Shown here: piece after piece, positions 36,977 through 58,206 of the stretch
Numbering within the stretch: the stretch's first letter is position 1
Layout of the letters: the number at the start of each line of letters is the position of its first letter
NCBI GenBank assembly: GCA_028554755.1
Contig: JAPTOF010000004.1
Coordinates: 3,520,501 to 3,584,500, forward strand
DNA from: Cordia subcordata
Lineage: Eukaryota; Streptophyta; Magnoliopsida; Boraginales; Cordiaceae
Length of the DNA: 64,000 nucleotides
Direction: 5' to 3'
Position numbers and translations under genes: made by a program
The notes under the pieces: model-generated
What the model saw: the letters and a program-made list of their open reading frames with translations, nothing else
Told to the model about the DNA's origin: nothing
Databases searched by the model: none

Positions 36977-39900
36977 TTATCCTGGTTTGGATTGGAATAT
37001 GACAGAGACAAAACAGTTGCTGATAAGGATTAGTGAAGCACAGCCGTATGGAACACCAACCATGAATTTGATGACCACGACAACACTCACCATGCAAAAT
37101 AATTTAAGCAAAAATATTATGGGAGGCTAATTAATTTTAGTTCATGTGTCAATTTTGCGGCAAGCCACGTGTAATTTAGTCGGCAAACGTTTATTTTAGT
37201 AACATTATGTGATGTCCCACAAATATTCACCCTAATGCGGTAATTCAAGGGCGTATGTTAAGAACTGGTTAATATTTTAGCATGTTCGTATCATTCGTAT
37301 AGTAGCTTCATTTGTTCGTATATCATAGTGTTTCTTTTTCTTTATTTTTTTTTGATTTATGCTCTGTTTGTATATAGGCTTATTTTATGTTTTTTATATA
37401 GAAAATTATAGTATAGTTTAAGTTTTTGTGATATATTTGTGATAAAATGTTTTATTTTTTGTTATAAAAATAAGGTAAGGATGGATTACCTATATCTATA
37501 AAATAAAAAGTATGATTTGTTTTGAATTTTCATATAATGCTTATGATAAGATATCTTATTTTTTTTATAAAATAAAGATAATTATCTTTTTCAGATCAAT
37601 AAAAAAGAGCATCTTATGACAAGCTCATTCCAAACACAACATTAGTATACTCTAATTTTCAGATCTAGCTTTTTTTGTTTATATAAACCTTATCTTTCTT
37701 GTATTCAATTAAATCTTGTTTACTTATAAAAACTATTTTCTGTTTTTTAATTTTAAGTTTCTTTTAAAAAAAATAAGTTTTTATTTTCTATAGAAAACTA
37801 AGAAAATAGATATATATTAATGTGTTCATTAATTGAAAATGAAAAACAGTTTTCTATATTGTAAAACTTAAAAATGCCTATATTATTTGTTAATAGCTTT
37901 CAAGTATTTTTTTCTTTTATAAACTAGAGAACATAAGGAAAAACTTTAGAATCATTTTCCAAGTATAAGCGTGTGTATACATATATATGTTCCCACATTT
38001 TGTGTTGTCATATTAAATTTATCATAAATTTTTTTATTGTATGTTGAGATAAATAGGGTTGAAATTAAGAATTAGATGAAGTTAAAAGGGAAAGAAAAAT
38101 TAGTAAAGAAACAACTAATAAGAGAATAGGAGAATCGAACTAAAAATTCAACTTAAATTTCTAAAATTTTCATCGTGTTTTTTTTTAAAAGATAATTGTT
38201 AGAAAACACTTCGAATTTATTAAATGAAACTTTGATAAACAAATCAAAGTTGTTTTCCACTACTCTTCTTTAAATTGAAAAAATTGAAAAACTATTTTCC
38301 AATTTTTATTTTAGATTTTTTTTTTGTAAATATGATATTCTGTTTCTATTTTTTTATAGAAAATTTTTGTAGAAAACAGATTTATTTTCGATAAGTAAGG
38401 AGGAATTTCATCTAAATATAATATAATTTATCATTTTGACAAAAAAAAGGCTGGTGTTTTAAGTAATAATTTAAGTAAATTATACGAGACAATTAATTAT
38501 GAGTGTTTTTTTTTTACAATTGTTATAAGTTTGTAATACAGTGGTGAGAGATGTTTCATCCAACACCTCCTTCACATTTAATTCATGATTAATTGTTGAG
38601 TTGTGTGTACTAAAATAAAGTTTGGAAAAAAAAAAAAAACTGTGTCAGATTAGTCTAACTCTCCTTTTACGTGTGATTTATATAGTTAATCATTGAGGTG
38701 CACGTGTCAAAGTCGATGCATCTGAGGCTGTAATAAAAATGAGTGGAAAATTGGATAAATAGTCCAACACCTCTTTTACTTGTGCTAACCAGTAAAAAAT
38801 TGTCGAGTTGTATACGAAAATAGACAACAAAAAAACAAGATCTGAGTCAAACATGGATTACAGAAAAAGTTCACCCAACCCAGACACTCCAATGAAACTA
38901 ATGAATGGTTGACAAATAGTTCTTAAACTTTTAAACTAATTTTAAAACTTGTTAATTTAGATTTAGTAATAGTACTTCATTCCACTTTATTTTCAGGAGA
39001 TAAAGTGGAGTTTTTAGCCAAAAATCCTTGTTTGTGATGGGGCGGGGATTTTTGCCCCTACCTTGGGACAATGGTGGGTGGGAGTCGGGGTTTATCGACC
39101 TCGAGTCGTCCCAGTATATGTGTATATATAGTATATGTTTTTTATTCACTATATAGTTTTATATTTTTATTACAAGTGTTACAATAATGATTTTTTTTTT
39201 TATTTAGTAGTTATAATTTCTTACGTCACTTTGAAAATTAAAATACAAATCTTCTTAGCAACACTTTGTTTATTTATGCATTATTTATAGGTGGGAGTTT
39301 TAACATATATGGTTTTGATTTGATTATCCCGTTGACCTTGTTGGCTGGTGCCTCATAGAGGCTGGGCGATTCCTTTTTTCCCCCCACAAGAACGGCGATG
39401 ATATTAGAGGCTTATCTTACACTAAGTACATGATAGGGGTAAGGGTAGGAATTCTCCGTGCGAAATACATAGGAATTGACAAATTTTACCCTTATTTTAT
39501 TCAATTACCAATACTACTTATAATTTATTCATATGAAACATTAACAATTAATAATTTCTAACACGCCAATCTTACCAACTTAACACCCTTGAGTAATTTC
39601 CTGAAGTAACCCGTTTAATCATTTGGTTGGACTTCTATGGACCAAACTAAATGCTACACTAATTTCCTCAACTCCCATTTTTAATGTTTGGTTGACTATC
39701 CCCTGGTTAGAGATAAGAATGGATTCACAATCTGATTACATACAAACAAGACTACTCATTAATGCAGATCTCCAATTGACTTAACAAAAAAAAAAAAAGG
39801 TCCAAAATCTTCCAAAGCCCACGGCGATCGTCAAGCAAGGAAAAGAACCGTGATCGCACTGTCATCGTGAATAACGTTATTCTATTATGGATAAGATTTG

Positions 39901-40765
39901 TGCGCTATTCAAATTATTTTATCATAATAATATTATCGATTTATTATCATTAACTTTTATTTATAAGGTTATTATGGTATAAGAAGATCCACTTTTTTTA
40001 TATAAATACCAAAACACATTATACCGTATAATCCACTTACAAAAAATGCTTATTTTCATTTAAGAATAAAGACCAATATTAGTTTCTTTACTATACTTTG
40101 GACTGATGTTCCTTTCTGTTAGCCCCCAATCTTAATTCAACTTTTCGTTCCTTGTAAATTTGAATTGAGATCATCACTCATAAAAAAATAATCTCGACTA
40201 CTTAAACTACTCTGTGAATGATGCGTTCAACAACGTTAGATATAAAGATCAGCTGGATGCCTTTTATGCTACGTTCCCACTAAACAAAGACAATACTGTA
40301 ACCATCAACTGGTCATGTATAACAGTTTCTTTCATGACGCTGACAACTCTCTTAACACTCATCTGCAAACTTCAGAAACTCATTGCCTTCTTTATGAACT
40401 CTTGTGTTTGTTTTTGCTTTTTTCTCATATCGAAACCAAGTTGCACTGTGTCTCATGAGCTGAAAAGGGTAACGAAAAAGCCTGAATTTCAAACATTTTA
40501 TTCTCTTATACTTTTGTTTTGTGTACTATGTTTCATGTATGTAATCTTCTCCTAATCGAATCGTGTACCCTTTGGTCCTCCCTAATAATTTAAGAGAGTG
40601 TTCGACATTGCTAATTTAGGTACTTAATCTACTCTTTGAGGAAAAGAAAGGTTTCAAAATACAGTGGATTACCAACTTGTAAAGCTTATCATCATGTAAT
40701 TACACCTATAATAAAATAATTAATGAGAGTCCTCTCTTTTGAGGTTGGCTGTCTGGCATTGAGAT
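36977..40765. other. Gene desert, AT-rich
   Basis: No gene recognised. It holds loosely repeated phrases around 38535-38830 (atccaacacctcct..., agtccaacacctctttt...), a GC-richer patch at 39037-39110 (gatggggcggggatttttgcc) and possible decayed MITE ends at about 37361 and 37635. An open frame at 40214-40555 lacks any domain and is not called. Confidence 0.3.
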
Positions 40766-40768
40766 TTA

Positions 40769-40984
40769 GGGCGCGTTCGAATTAGTTTTTTTTAAAAGCG
40801 TTTTTTAACATTTTTTGAAAAACAGTTTTTCTTTAGAAGTTAAAAATTCTTATTTCTAAAAAAAGTCGTATTTGATTTTTTTTTAATTTTAACTTTTTAA
40901 AAAGTCAAATCAAATATTTATTGTAAAATTAATGTAACTGTTTAAAAAAAGTATTTTTTTTTAAAAAAACCAATCCAAACAGGC
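40769..40984. repeat. Tourist-like MITE, 216 bp, TTA target duplication
   Basis: Flanked by TTA at 40766-40768 and 40985-40987. Inverted ends are gggcgcgttcgaattagttt and (inverted right end) gcctgtttggattggttttt. TTA duplication plus this terminal type indicates a PIF/Harbinger-derived MITE. This is the best preserved of four copies in the window. Confidence 0.75.
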
Positions 40985-40987
40985 TTA

Positions 40988-42382
40988 CATTTTAAACATT
41001 TGAATGTGTGTAAAAATTACATTATTTACTTTTGAGCAATTGTGGCTCATTTATACATAAATTTTACCATGTATAATTATATAAAATGCAAATTTGGAAA
41101 GAGGAATTTAAATAATACAGTTTTGAGTAGTCTACACACCAAGCCATGCAATTCATAATATTTTATTCTATTGTCAAATATTATATTCCTTTGCTTGGGT
41201 GATGACATTCCTCCATTACCATTTATTTATACATAATATAAAAAGCACCATTAATGATCCCATGGATTAGTTTAAAAAAAATAATTTTGAGTAGTTGATT
41301 TGTTTTGAATTTTAAAATAGCTAAATTTGATTTTTTTAAAAATTATGCTAAACATTATTATAAAAATGAAAAAATATTGCTAAATTTCAACCTCTACCGA
41401 TTATACCAAGAATTTCCATTTTCTCTAAAATTTCCCATTCAATCTTCGTTGTCCTACTATTACACGTCACCGGTACGTCCAACGCAGCAATGCCACATAT
41501 ATATACAAATAAAAAACAAAGAAAAGTAAGGAAAACATATGTCAAACACGCTATTAAAGAAACACATTACTTTAATCACACCGGAAAAGAGATTATAGTG
41601 ACAATAATTTGCTATTATTTATTTACTGTCATGCAACATCGTTTCTTGCATACGTTAACACCAATTGTTTTTGCTATAACTATAAATAGAATATGGTGGA
41701 GCTCATTTATATCTCTCTTTCTTTCTCAAATCACCACCCTACCTCACCACGTTCATGTGCTATTTAGTGTATAGCAGCTAAAAGGTGCTATCACTATCAT
41801 TTTCTTTTTTCACAATTTCGCCTCGGACTCGCTAAAACAAATATTTACTGAGGAAACTAACAAATACCCAGGTCAGTTTTTGGGCTTTTCTCTAATGGGT
41901 ATGTCTCAGATTTCAATTTTGTATCCTTAATTTGTCCCTTTGTGTGTGCTGCTTTGGAGAAAAAAACAAAAGCCAAAGAAAGAAATTGAGTGAGAGAGTG
42001 AGAGAGAAAAATTAGTGTTACTGTGTTGTTGTTATTCACTATTGGGTTTGATGATGATGATGACTGAAATGTCTTTACATTTTTTGTTTTCATGTGTGAA
42101 TGTGTTCTCTTTGCAGATGATGATGATTTCACGCTAATGTGACATGCATATGTGTTTTTCTCTCTCCATGACTTGTCACCCTTTTCGGGTATTCAACACA
42201 AGAATCATCGCCACATGGTGTAATGCTCTTGACACGATTTCGATCCCTCTCTGCTCATTTCGAGCAATATTTTTAAACAATTTATCGTGAAAATTAATTA
42301 TTATACTGGCCCCAACTACTCAATAGTTATTGCAATTCTCATCACAACCCTTTGCTCATCAAGGAATTGATTGATATCTATA
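40988..42382 (+). promoter_or_regulatory. Promoter and probable leader of the ABCC5-like gene, with upstream ORFs
   Basis: The AT-rich upstream region becomes leader-like after about 41700 (pyrimidine-rich, then gagagtgagagaga). A possible leader intron runs from cccag|gtcag (41871) to tttgcag (42116). Between 42117 and 42382 lie several upstream ATGs: a minimal ATG-TGA at 42137-42142, ATG GTG TAA at 42215-42223, and an 18-codon frame starting at 42223 in a TAATG overlap. All would be in the leader if transcription starts upstream. Confidence 0.4.
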
Positions 42383-51236
<8,854 letters not shown>

Positions 51237-52143
51237 TTAGGGTGGCATAACTGAATGCTTCACTACAAAAGCGCCCAGAGCCGAGGTCATTTGCAGCAGA
51301 CGAGATGCTGCATCCGCTCCTGCTGCTGCTTTATTCGACCAAGGCAAGAACAAATTGGGAGGTGGGGGATCTATTTGGCACGTTGTCGAGTAAGAACTCC
51401 ACAAGGAAACTTCCAGATCAATTGTCTATGATTCTTCCCCAGGTTAAGACACCAGCGGCAACAGCCTGCAAAATGTATCATAAATAAGCTGAGCCAGAAG
51501 AGGTTGGTAATAATTGCGGAGAAAGGAGGATGATGCGGCAATTTGTAGCCAACATGTGCAATAAATTTAGGTTTAGAAGCAAATTTTGACTTTTGAGTAT
51601 TTTCTTGTAGAGTATTAGACAGCAAGTAAATCAGTGTTTATTTCCACAGAGATGAAACCCCTATGAAAAATGCAAGTTCTCTAATTATCATCTGTCATCA
51701 TCAGCCTTTCATGCTTCAGCTGATTCTTTTGCATTATAACCATAACAAAGACAGTTAGGAGCTTCTGTCTAGCACTTGTGAAAGGTTTTCAACTTTAAAA
51801 CGATAAATTATCAAGGTTGGATTAGGATCTTTTCGTAGTCATTGGTGTCTCCGTATAATTTAGAAGGTAACAGAAGTTACTTTCACTTGATGTTATAAAC
51901 CATTGGGTTGAAGCAAAATTTATTTTGTTTTAAGTTTCCAAGCCAGGTCTCTCCCATCCATGTGTCATGATCTGTTTATGTAATTGTTTACATAAAAGTA
52001 GTCAAAAAGGCCAAAGTGTACATTGAGTGTTGATTAAGTAATTTCAAGGAACATATTCATTCCTTGTGGCTATAGATTAGGATCTATTTTGCAACTCCTT
52101 CCAAATTATAGCACCATTCTCAGAAACCCTAGAGAGCCCAAGT
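51237..52143. other. 3' UTR of the ABCC5-like gene and spacer
   Basis: No separate gene seen. The sequence right after the stop is relatively GC-rich (3' UTR) and becomes AT-rich toward the next gene's leader. Open frames on both strands have no recognisable domain. Confidence 0.4.
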
Positions 52144-52554
52144 ATGAAAACCTTCTACCACAAAGAAAAAACTGGCCATACTCGTCTCAACCTCTCAGAA
52201 TTGCTTCATTCTCTCATGACCCCTGAGAGCAGCTATGGATCTTTTGAGAATGTCAAATTGGAAGGAAGAAACTTTGGAGCAACGATGATCGCCCGGCGGG
52301 CCGCCGACGAGTCGCATGACTGTTGCAGCGTAAACATTTACGTAAGCAATAATATACAAGGGGTGAACAACTCAATCTTGGTTGGGAGTGCAGTGAAAAT
52401 GGGTGATCCTGGTGTTGGCTTGTCTTTGAAGGACTTAAAATTGGACAGGGGGTTTCAAACATCAAGCAAGAAGAAAATCAGTTCATCACTTGTTGGGTTT
52501 TGTTTGATTTCGTTTGCAATTGTTGCGCTTTCAGTATTGCTTTCGGTTACTTAG
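52144..52554 (+). CDS. Small hypothetical protein with C-terminal membrane anchor
   Basis: Single-exon frame of 136 aa from ATG 52144 to TAG 52552. The central part (CCSVNIYVSNNIQGVNNSI, then VGSAVKMGDPGVGLSLKDLK) has a conserved look seen in small plant proteins, but I cannot name a family. The last ~30 residues are basic (SSKKKISSS) followed by a hydrophobic segment (LVGFCLISFAIVALSVLLSV) with no tail after it, the pattern of a tail-anchored protein with its N-terminus in the cytosol. No signal peptide. It has ordinary codon use and sits between ABCC5 and MUR3. Probably a real small gene; function unknown. Confidence 0.6.
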   Translation: MKTFYHKEKTGHTRLNLSELLHSLMTPESSYGSFENVKLEGRNFGATMIARRAADESHDCCSVNIYVSNNIQGVNNSILVGSAVKMGDPGVGLSLKDLKLDRGFQTSSKKKISSSLVGFCLISFAIVALSVLLSVT

Positions 52555-53866
52555 ACTACAACATTATCGGAGATTTTGGATTATATTGCGCCTGTCATTT
52601 GATCAGAATCAGGGCAACTTTTATCTTTGTTACATTTGTTCATTGTGTTACATTTTATGCCGCCTTATAGATCGACATTTTATAAAAAAATAAATATGTT
52701 CATAATATTATGATGTTATGAGTAAGATTTGATGGTTGTAAATTATTGACATATAATTATAATGAAATATTGTAAATAATTGACAATAATTAGATCTCAC
52801 TCATAACGTTATAATATTATAAAAAATATACCTACTTAGGATTGTTAAATTTGATTTTTGCAGCGACTTTCAGGTTGCAAACTCATTGATGTAATAATTG
52901 TTATCCGCTTGGTCATAATCAAACATTTTTGAAAAAATCAACATTTTTTGTTTCCTCAGGGCAAGAGATGAGAGAGTAAACTATGTATGCTACATTTTGA
53001 GGTTCACCGACTTTATTTTGCCTTGGGGGTTGGACTAAAGGAAAATGCTCTACTACCTGAACAGTCAATCATTTGGCCTGTGACGCACCGGTGGAGCCCA
53101 CACGATACGGGCTCCTATGTATTGAAAAGTAATTTTCTGAATGACTTATGAATATTCGGAAAACAAATAAACAACATTGCACATGCAATAACATGATCTT
53201 AGCTCACAGATCCGGGTCCAGTGTTCGTCAATTTCTTTCGGAAGAGTTAATTTAGCAAAATATTATTCTTGGAAGAGTTAGAATTTAGTCTTTTTCAGCT
53301 CTAATAATTCTCCATTTTCAAATTAAAAACAACGACGACGATGACTACAACGACAACGAAACCGAAGCTTTTCATTCATTCTTGAACCTTCAAACTCTGC
53401 ACATGCATTTTTTTTTTTTTATCAGCAACCCTAACGATAAGACTAGATATATGATTCAAAAAATAAGAGAAAAAATAATCAGGATAGTTGCAAGTATTAT
53501 ATTATTATGGGGGGCGCTCTTCAAACTAACAAATCACCCCACCATCCTCCTCACATACATTACGGGCCCTATTTTTTCTTTCGACTTGTTTAAAGGATTT
53601 TCCATCACTATGTAAACACTTGTCCATATTTCAGATCTACCGAGACGCCAAGAGGCAAGAGGGTTAACCTCATGGTTTAGGTCCCCACTGTCGTCTGGAT
53701 CATGAACAAGTTGGTGACTTGCCACGAGACTTTGCTTTCGCTACGTTTGATGCTCAACCTTCAGACACAAAAAGACAAAGCTTGTGGTCTGAGTAGCGAT
53801 TTGTCATAGCTAAATATTTTCTATTAAAATTAAGGGATTTAGAACAGATGTTGTGAAGTATCCTTA

Positions 53867-53902
<36 letters not shown>

Positions 53903-55860
53903 GTATCCTTAAACTCTTGGGATGGACAGATTTTGATGCAAATTTGGAAGGGTTCAGTATATAGGATGAACTCAATGAAAGAAATAACCGTATAATTGTA
54001 TTTTTCGTCAAATATGCATAAAATTTTCGGTGCTTTGAAACTCATTAATACTTCATATATTATAAAAAATGTTGCACAAATTTCCTAATTTTGGATAGTT
54101 ACGTAACAATTCTTTATCGCATAAAGAGTATTAGTAACATTTTTTTCTTATCTGCAAAACAATTTATATAATTTTAACAAAATATAAAATGCATTATCAC
54201 TCTGAAAATTACGGAGTAATGGCAACTTCCAGTGTCATCACATGTATAATTATATATGGTAGGTTCGTCCTAGTGAAAGCTGCCCCCTGACATGATATCA
54301 ATGCATGAGTTAATGCCGACCTTGGTTCGCAAATCTCGAAAACCAAAAAACAATAATTAGCTTAGACTTTGGTCTAGCTAAAGATTACTAAAATCAATTA
54401 ATTAACGGATTCATAATCCACTTACAGTAGTTGGTACCAATTTCACATTTTCTTGCCGACAAACTCTAGTCTAGATTTAGACTCTGATTTTATAGTTCGA
54501 ATCTATTTTTGCCACCTCGTTTTTTTGTTAATAATATCTAAATTATTTGTGAGTTCATGATATTGATAGTTTAGATATTCTCTCTTAATTATTGGTGTCT
54601 CCACGTAATTAATAAGTAAAATATACATTTATATCAAATTAAATTTTGTGATTGAGAAAAGGTTTTTTGTTAGGAGAGAGAGAGAAGGAAATATAAGGGT
54701 AAAAGAAAATGAGAGAAAATTGAGATTTTAGAATTATACGGTGGAGATTAAATGTATTAGTTACTCAAAGATACTAATAAATAGGAGAGGATTCTATTCC
54801 AACAGTAAATAGCTCAAGTAGGATGAAGGAAAAAATTATTTATGATTGATCCCACATATATCTATGTATATATATATATGTGTGTGTGTGTATGTATGTA
54901 TATATATATATATATATATATGTATTTCATTGTACAGACCAAACCAATTGATAGTTCAGGAAACATTGTGGGAGCTTACATTCAATGCCCAACTTTTGAC
55001 AGTTGAACAACCAAAATCAGTGATGCTATTAACGCACTTGGCATGCTCAACCAAGACAGGGACATTCTTAGAAACGTTTAAATCAACTGATAAGTTGACA
55101 CTTGATTGCCATTTCTGTTCTTATGTTAACCGTTTCGTATTATAAATTATGTAGTTTCAAGTCAATTAGAAATCATTTAATATTTCTTTTGGAGAAATCA
55201 TTTAATATTTCTTTTGGAGAAATTATAAGTATGGGCCTCAGAATTCTCAATCATAATAAGTCATTACTTGATCACTTCAACCAATTTTTACTGATTTTTT
55301 CTTATTATTCGTCCGCCATTATATAAAAAATGAATGTTCATATAATATTATAGGCAATATTTAGTAATGATTAGTTTTTCATTAAATTATTATGATACTG
55401 GAGAAAATATAACGATTAACTCAACCATAAACATGAAGCCACGTAGATCGCAGCCTCTCTGATTAGGGTATCATAATCGATTTCTACTGGGCCCCACACT
55501 GTCTTTAGAGCGCAAACTTAGAGCAGGGTGGCCACGTGGCACAGAATTTAGCCGCTGCCGACACCCAGGCGTTTTTTAACGATTTCGGCACAAGAATGCT
55601 AAAATGCGCCCCCGTTTTTTACCTCATTCGTCTTAAAATATGCCACCATTTTTTTCTTTGTCCTTTTTCGTGTAGACCGATCCATATTAATATATTAACA
55701 CAAGCCCACACCTCCATCAGCATAACACGGTCACTCTCTCCAAAAAGCTCTCTCTTTTTGCATGTATCTTTAGCTTTCACATTGAATCTTTCATCTCCTC
55801 TTTTTTTTGTCCTTTTTTTCCGCTCATTTTTAGTTTCATAGTTTAAATTTTGGTTTTTTG
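52555..55860. other. Intergenic DNA with microsatellites and a short tandem repeat
   Basis: No gene supported. It contains (AT)n at 53869-53898 lying between two copies of gaagtatccttaaact, (TA)n(TG)n(TA)n at 54867-54921, and a 25-bp tandem duplication at 55170-55219. Sequence becomes pyrimidine-rich near 55730-55820, suggesting the promoter or leader of the MUR3-like gene. Confidence 0.4.
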
Positions 55861-56349
55861 TAACTATAAATTACGCCCAGCTGTTCAATTTGTTGGATGT
55901 TTGTCTCCTGAAAATCATGGCCGATTCGAATCCTTAATTTTTGCAGACCTCGAACCGTTTCACACGTAAGCCACCTGCAAATTTCTGATATTTTCACTAT
56001 CTAGCCTCTGAAATATCTGCTCTGCTATGAATTCTTTTTTCCATGTTGAAATTTTAGCTCAAGATTCTATTTTTTACTGAATACCTTTCGTATTCTAACT
56101 CTGGAAACTAGGGTTAGGGTTAGGGTTCGATGATTTTGTACTGTGGGGGGTGTGAAAATTTTGATATTTGCTTGATAGTGAGTGAAAAGTTGTTTTTATT
56201 TTCTTTTTTTTTTTTGGGGTGGGTAATGTGATATATTGATAGGTGGTTATAGAGGGTATTGTCTGTTGTATTATGTTGAATTACTGTTGGGGCTGAGATT
56301 TGATAAGACGGCGCTGGGGGGGGGGGGGGCGACGTCTCAGTTGGATCAT
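55861..56349 (+). promoter_or_regulatory. Leader of the MUR3-like gene with telomere-like repeat and G tract
   Basis: Three consecutive tagggt units (56109-56127) form a telo-box-like motif, and 14 G in a row lie at 56316-56329, only 20 bp before the ATG. A gtaagc at 55964 could be the donor of a leader intron; the acceptor was not fixed. Confidence 0.45.
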
Positions 56350-58206
56350 ATGGAGAAGGGACAAGGGAAGATTTACCACTCTAGGCTCTGTTTGTTAGCT
56401 ACATTTTCGGCTTTCTTTTGGTTGTTGTTATACATTCATTTTGTTATCCTAGGAAGTAAGGATGTAGATGAAACCCGGCAATTCAGTTTAATTTCTGTGA
56501 ATACAGACACCATCAATACGAAAAAATTTGATCCCCCGTCAATCCCTGTTAGCCGTCCTGTGGCTCCACCGAGGGTGGATGCTAATCGCAAGAAGTTGAA
56601 GAAAGATCAGAAGAAGGGGAGGGAGAAGGAGCCACTTACAGTGAGTAAAAATCCAAAGGTGGATGATCAAAGTGGCGATGCTTGGAGCAATGCTCAACCA
56701 CCACCACCTATTGGCCATCCAGAGAGTCATAGTACCACGCCAAAGAGTGAAGGTCCCAGGGATGAGGTGGATAAGTACCCCTTTATGAGAGCCTTAAGGA
56801 CTATAGAGAACAAGAGTGATCCATGTGGTGGGAGGTATATTTATGTACATGATCTTCCTTCGAGATTTAATGAGGATATGCTTAAGGAGTGTAAAACTCT
56901 TAGCCTTTGGACAAACATGTGTAAGTTCATTACTAATGCCGGGCTTGGTCCTCCTCTGGAGAATGCTGAAGGGGTGTTTTCGGATACTGGATGGTATGCT
57001 ACGAATCAATTTGCTGTAGATGTGATCTTCAGTAATAGGATGAAGCAGTACGAGTGTTTGACGAATGATTCATCTCTTGCTGCTGCAATTTTTGTGCCCT
57101 TCTATGCTGGTTTTGACATTGCTCGGTATCTTTGGGGTTTCAATATATCTACAAGAGATGCTGCTTCTCTTGATTTGGTTGATTGGCTTGCAAAGAGGCC
57201 AGAATGGGGCATAATGGGAGGGAAGGATCACTTTCTTGTTGCGGGTAGAATAACATGGGATTTTAGGAGACTAATTGATGAAGAGTCAGACTGGGGTAGC
57301 AAGCTTCTGTTTTTACCAGCTGCCAAAAACATGTCCATGCTGGTGGTGGAGTCGAGTCCATGGCATGGAAATGACTTCGGCATCCCATACCCTACATACT
57401 TCCATCCAGCAAAGGACGCCGATGTGTTTCTTTGGCAGGACCGGATGAGGAAATTAAATAGGAAATGGCTTTTCTGTTTTGCTGGTGCACCACGTCCAGG
57501 AAACCCTAAATCCATTAGGGGGCAACTCATTGACGAGTGTAGGAAGTCTAAAGTGTGCAAGCTATTGGAATGTGATTTAGGGGAGAGCAAATGTCAGTCA
57601 CCCAGCAGTATCATGCAGATGTTTCAAAACTCACTTTTCTGTCTGCAGCCTCCAGGTGATTCATTCACAAGAAGATCCGCTTTTGATGCAATGTTGGCTG
57701 GTTGTATACCAGTCTTCTTCCATCCTAGTTCTGCCTACACTCAGTACACTTGGCATCTTCCAAAAAATTATTCAAGCTACTCGGTTTTCATTTCAGAGAG
57801 AGATATTCGTAAGAAGAATGTCAGTATAGAGCAAAGGCTAAGTACAATTTTCCCAGAGCAAGTGAAGCAAATGAGAGAGGTGGTTATTAATATTATCCCA
57901 AGGATAATATATGCAGACCCTCAATCTAAGTTGGAGACTCTTAAAGATGCCTTCGACATTTCTGTGCAAGCAGTTATTAACAAGGTAACAAAATTGAGGA
58001 GAGACATAGTTGCAGGTCGCACGGACAACAATTTTATTGAAGAGCTCAAATGGAAATATGCTTTATTAGATGAAGGACAACAATTGGGACCTCATGAGTG
58101 GGATCCATTTTTTGAGAAACAAAAAGATGGTAATGCTGATTCTGATGCTTCCTCATCTGAAGCAGCAAAGAATTCTTGGAAAAATGAGCAAAGACAGAAT
58201 TCATGA
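56350..58206 (+). CDS. MUR3: Xyloglucan galactosyltransferase, MUR3/KATAMARI1 type (GT47)
   Basis: A Golgi type II membrane enzyme of family GT47 that adds galactose to a specific xylosyl residue of xyloglucan in the primary wall; Arabidopsis MUR3 is about 619 aa, here 618 aa, intronless. The ATG at 56350 ([12 protein letters not shown]) is preferred over an upstream in-frame TTG, giving a short cytoplasmic tail and a signal-anchor (about 13-34). A Lys/Pro-rich stem follows. The exostosin domain starts at [19 protein letters not shown]. It contains [17 protein letters not shown], then [36 protein letters not shown] and [27 protein letters not shown], the conserved nucleotide-sugar end motif. 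The Ser-rich C-terminus [12 protein letters not shown] is variable. No defect seen. Confidence 0.95.
   Translation: MEKGQGKIYHSRLCLLATFSAFFWLLLYIHFVILGSKDVDETRQFSLISVNTDTINTKKFDPPSIPVSRPVAPPRVDANRKKLKKDQKKGREKEPLTVSKNPKVDDQSGDAWSNAQPPPPIGHPESHSTTPKSEGPRDEVDKYPFMRALRTIENKSDPCGGRYIYVHDLPSRFNEDMLKECKTLSLWTNMCKFITNAGLGPPLENAEGVFSDTGWYATNQFAVDVIFSNRMKQYECLTNDSSLAAAIFVPFYAGFDIARYLWGFNISTRDAASLDLVDWLAKRPEWGIMGGKDHFLVAGRITWDFRRLIDEESDWGSKLLFLPAAKNMSMLVVESSPWHGNDFGIPYPTYFHPAKDADVFLWQDRMRKLNRKWLFCFAGAPRPGNPKSIRGQLIDECRKSKVCKLLECDLGESKCQSPSSIMQMFQNSLFCLQPPGDSFTRRSAFDAMLAGCIPVFFHPSSAYTQYTWHLPKNYSSYSVFISERDIRKKNVSIEQRLSTIFPEQVKQMREVVINIIPRIIYADPQSKLETLKDAFDISVQAVINKVTKLRRDIVAGRTDNNFIEELKWKYALLDEGQQLGPHEWDPFFEKQKDGNADSDASSSEAAKNSWKNEQRQNS

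Noticed and set aside
40214..40555. 113-codon frame with hydrophobic segments
   Set aside because: AT-rich composition yields Phe/Leu/Ile-rich translations by chance. No conserved motif or splice-linked exon found.
42371..42382. Extension of ABCC5 to the codon at 42371
   Set aside because: That codon is TTG. The first ATG is at 42383 and gives a normal ABCC5 N-terminus.
53869..53898. (AT)n and other direct repeats considered as a CRISPR-like array
   Set aside because: Simple microsatellites without regular unique spacers; the organism is a plant.
56236..56349. 38-codon N-terminal extension of MUR3 starting at TTG
   Set aside because: Non-ATG start, poly-Gly from the G tract, and it would displace the type II signal-anchor from the N-terminus.
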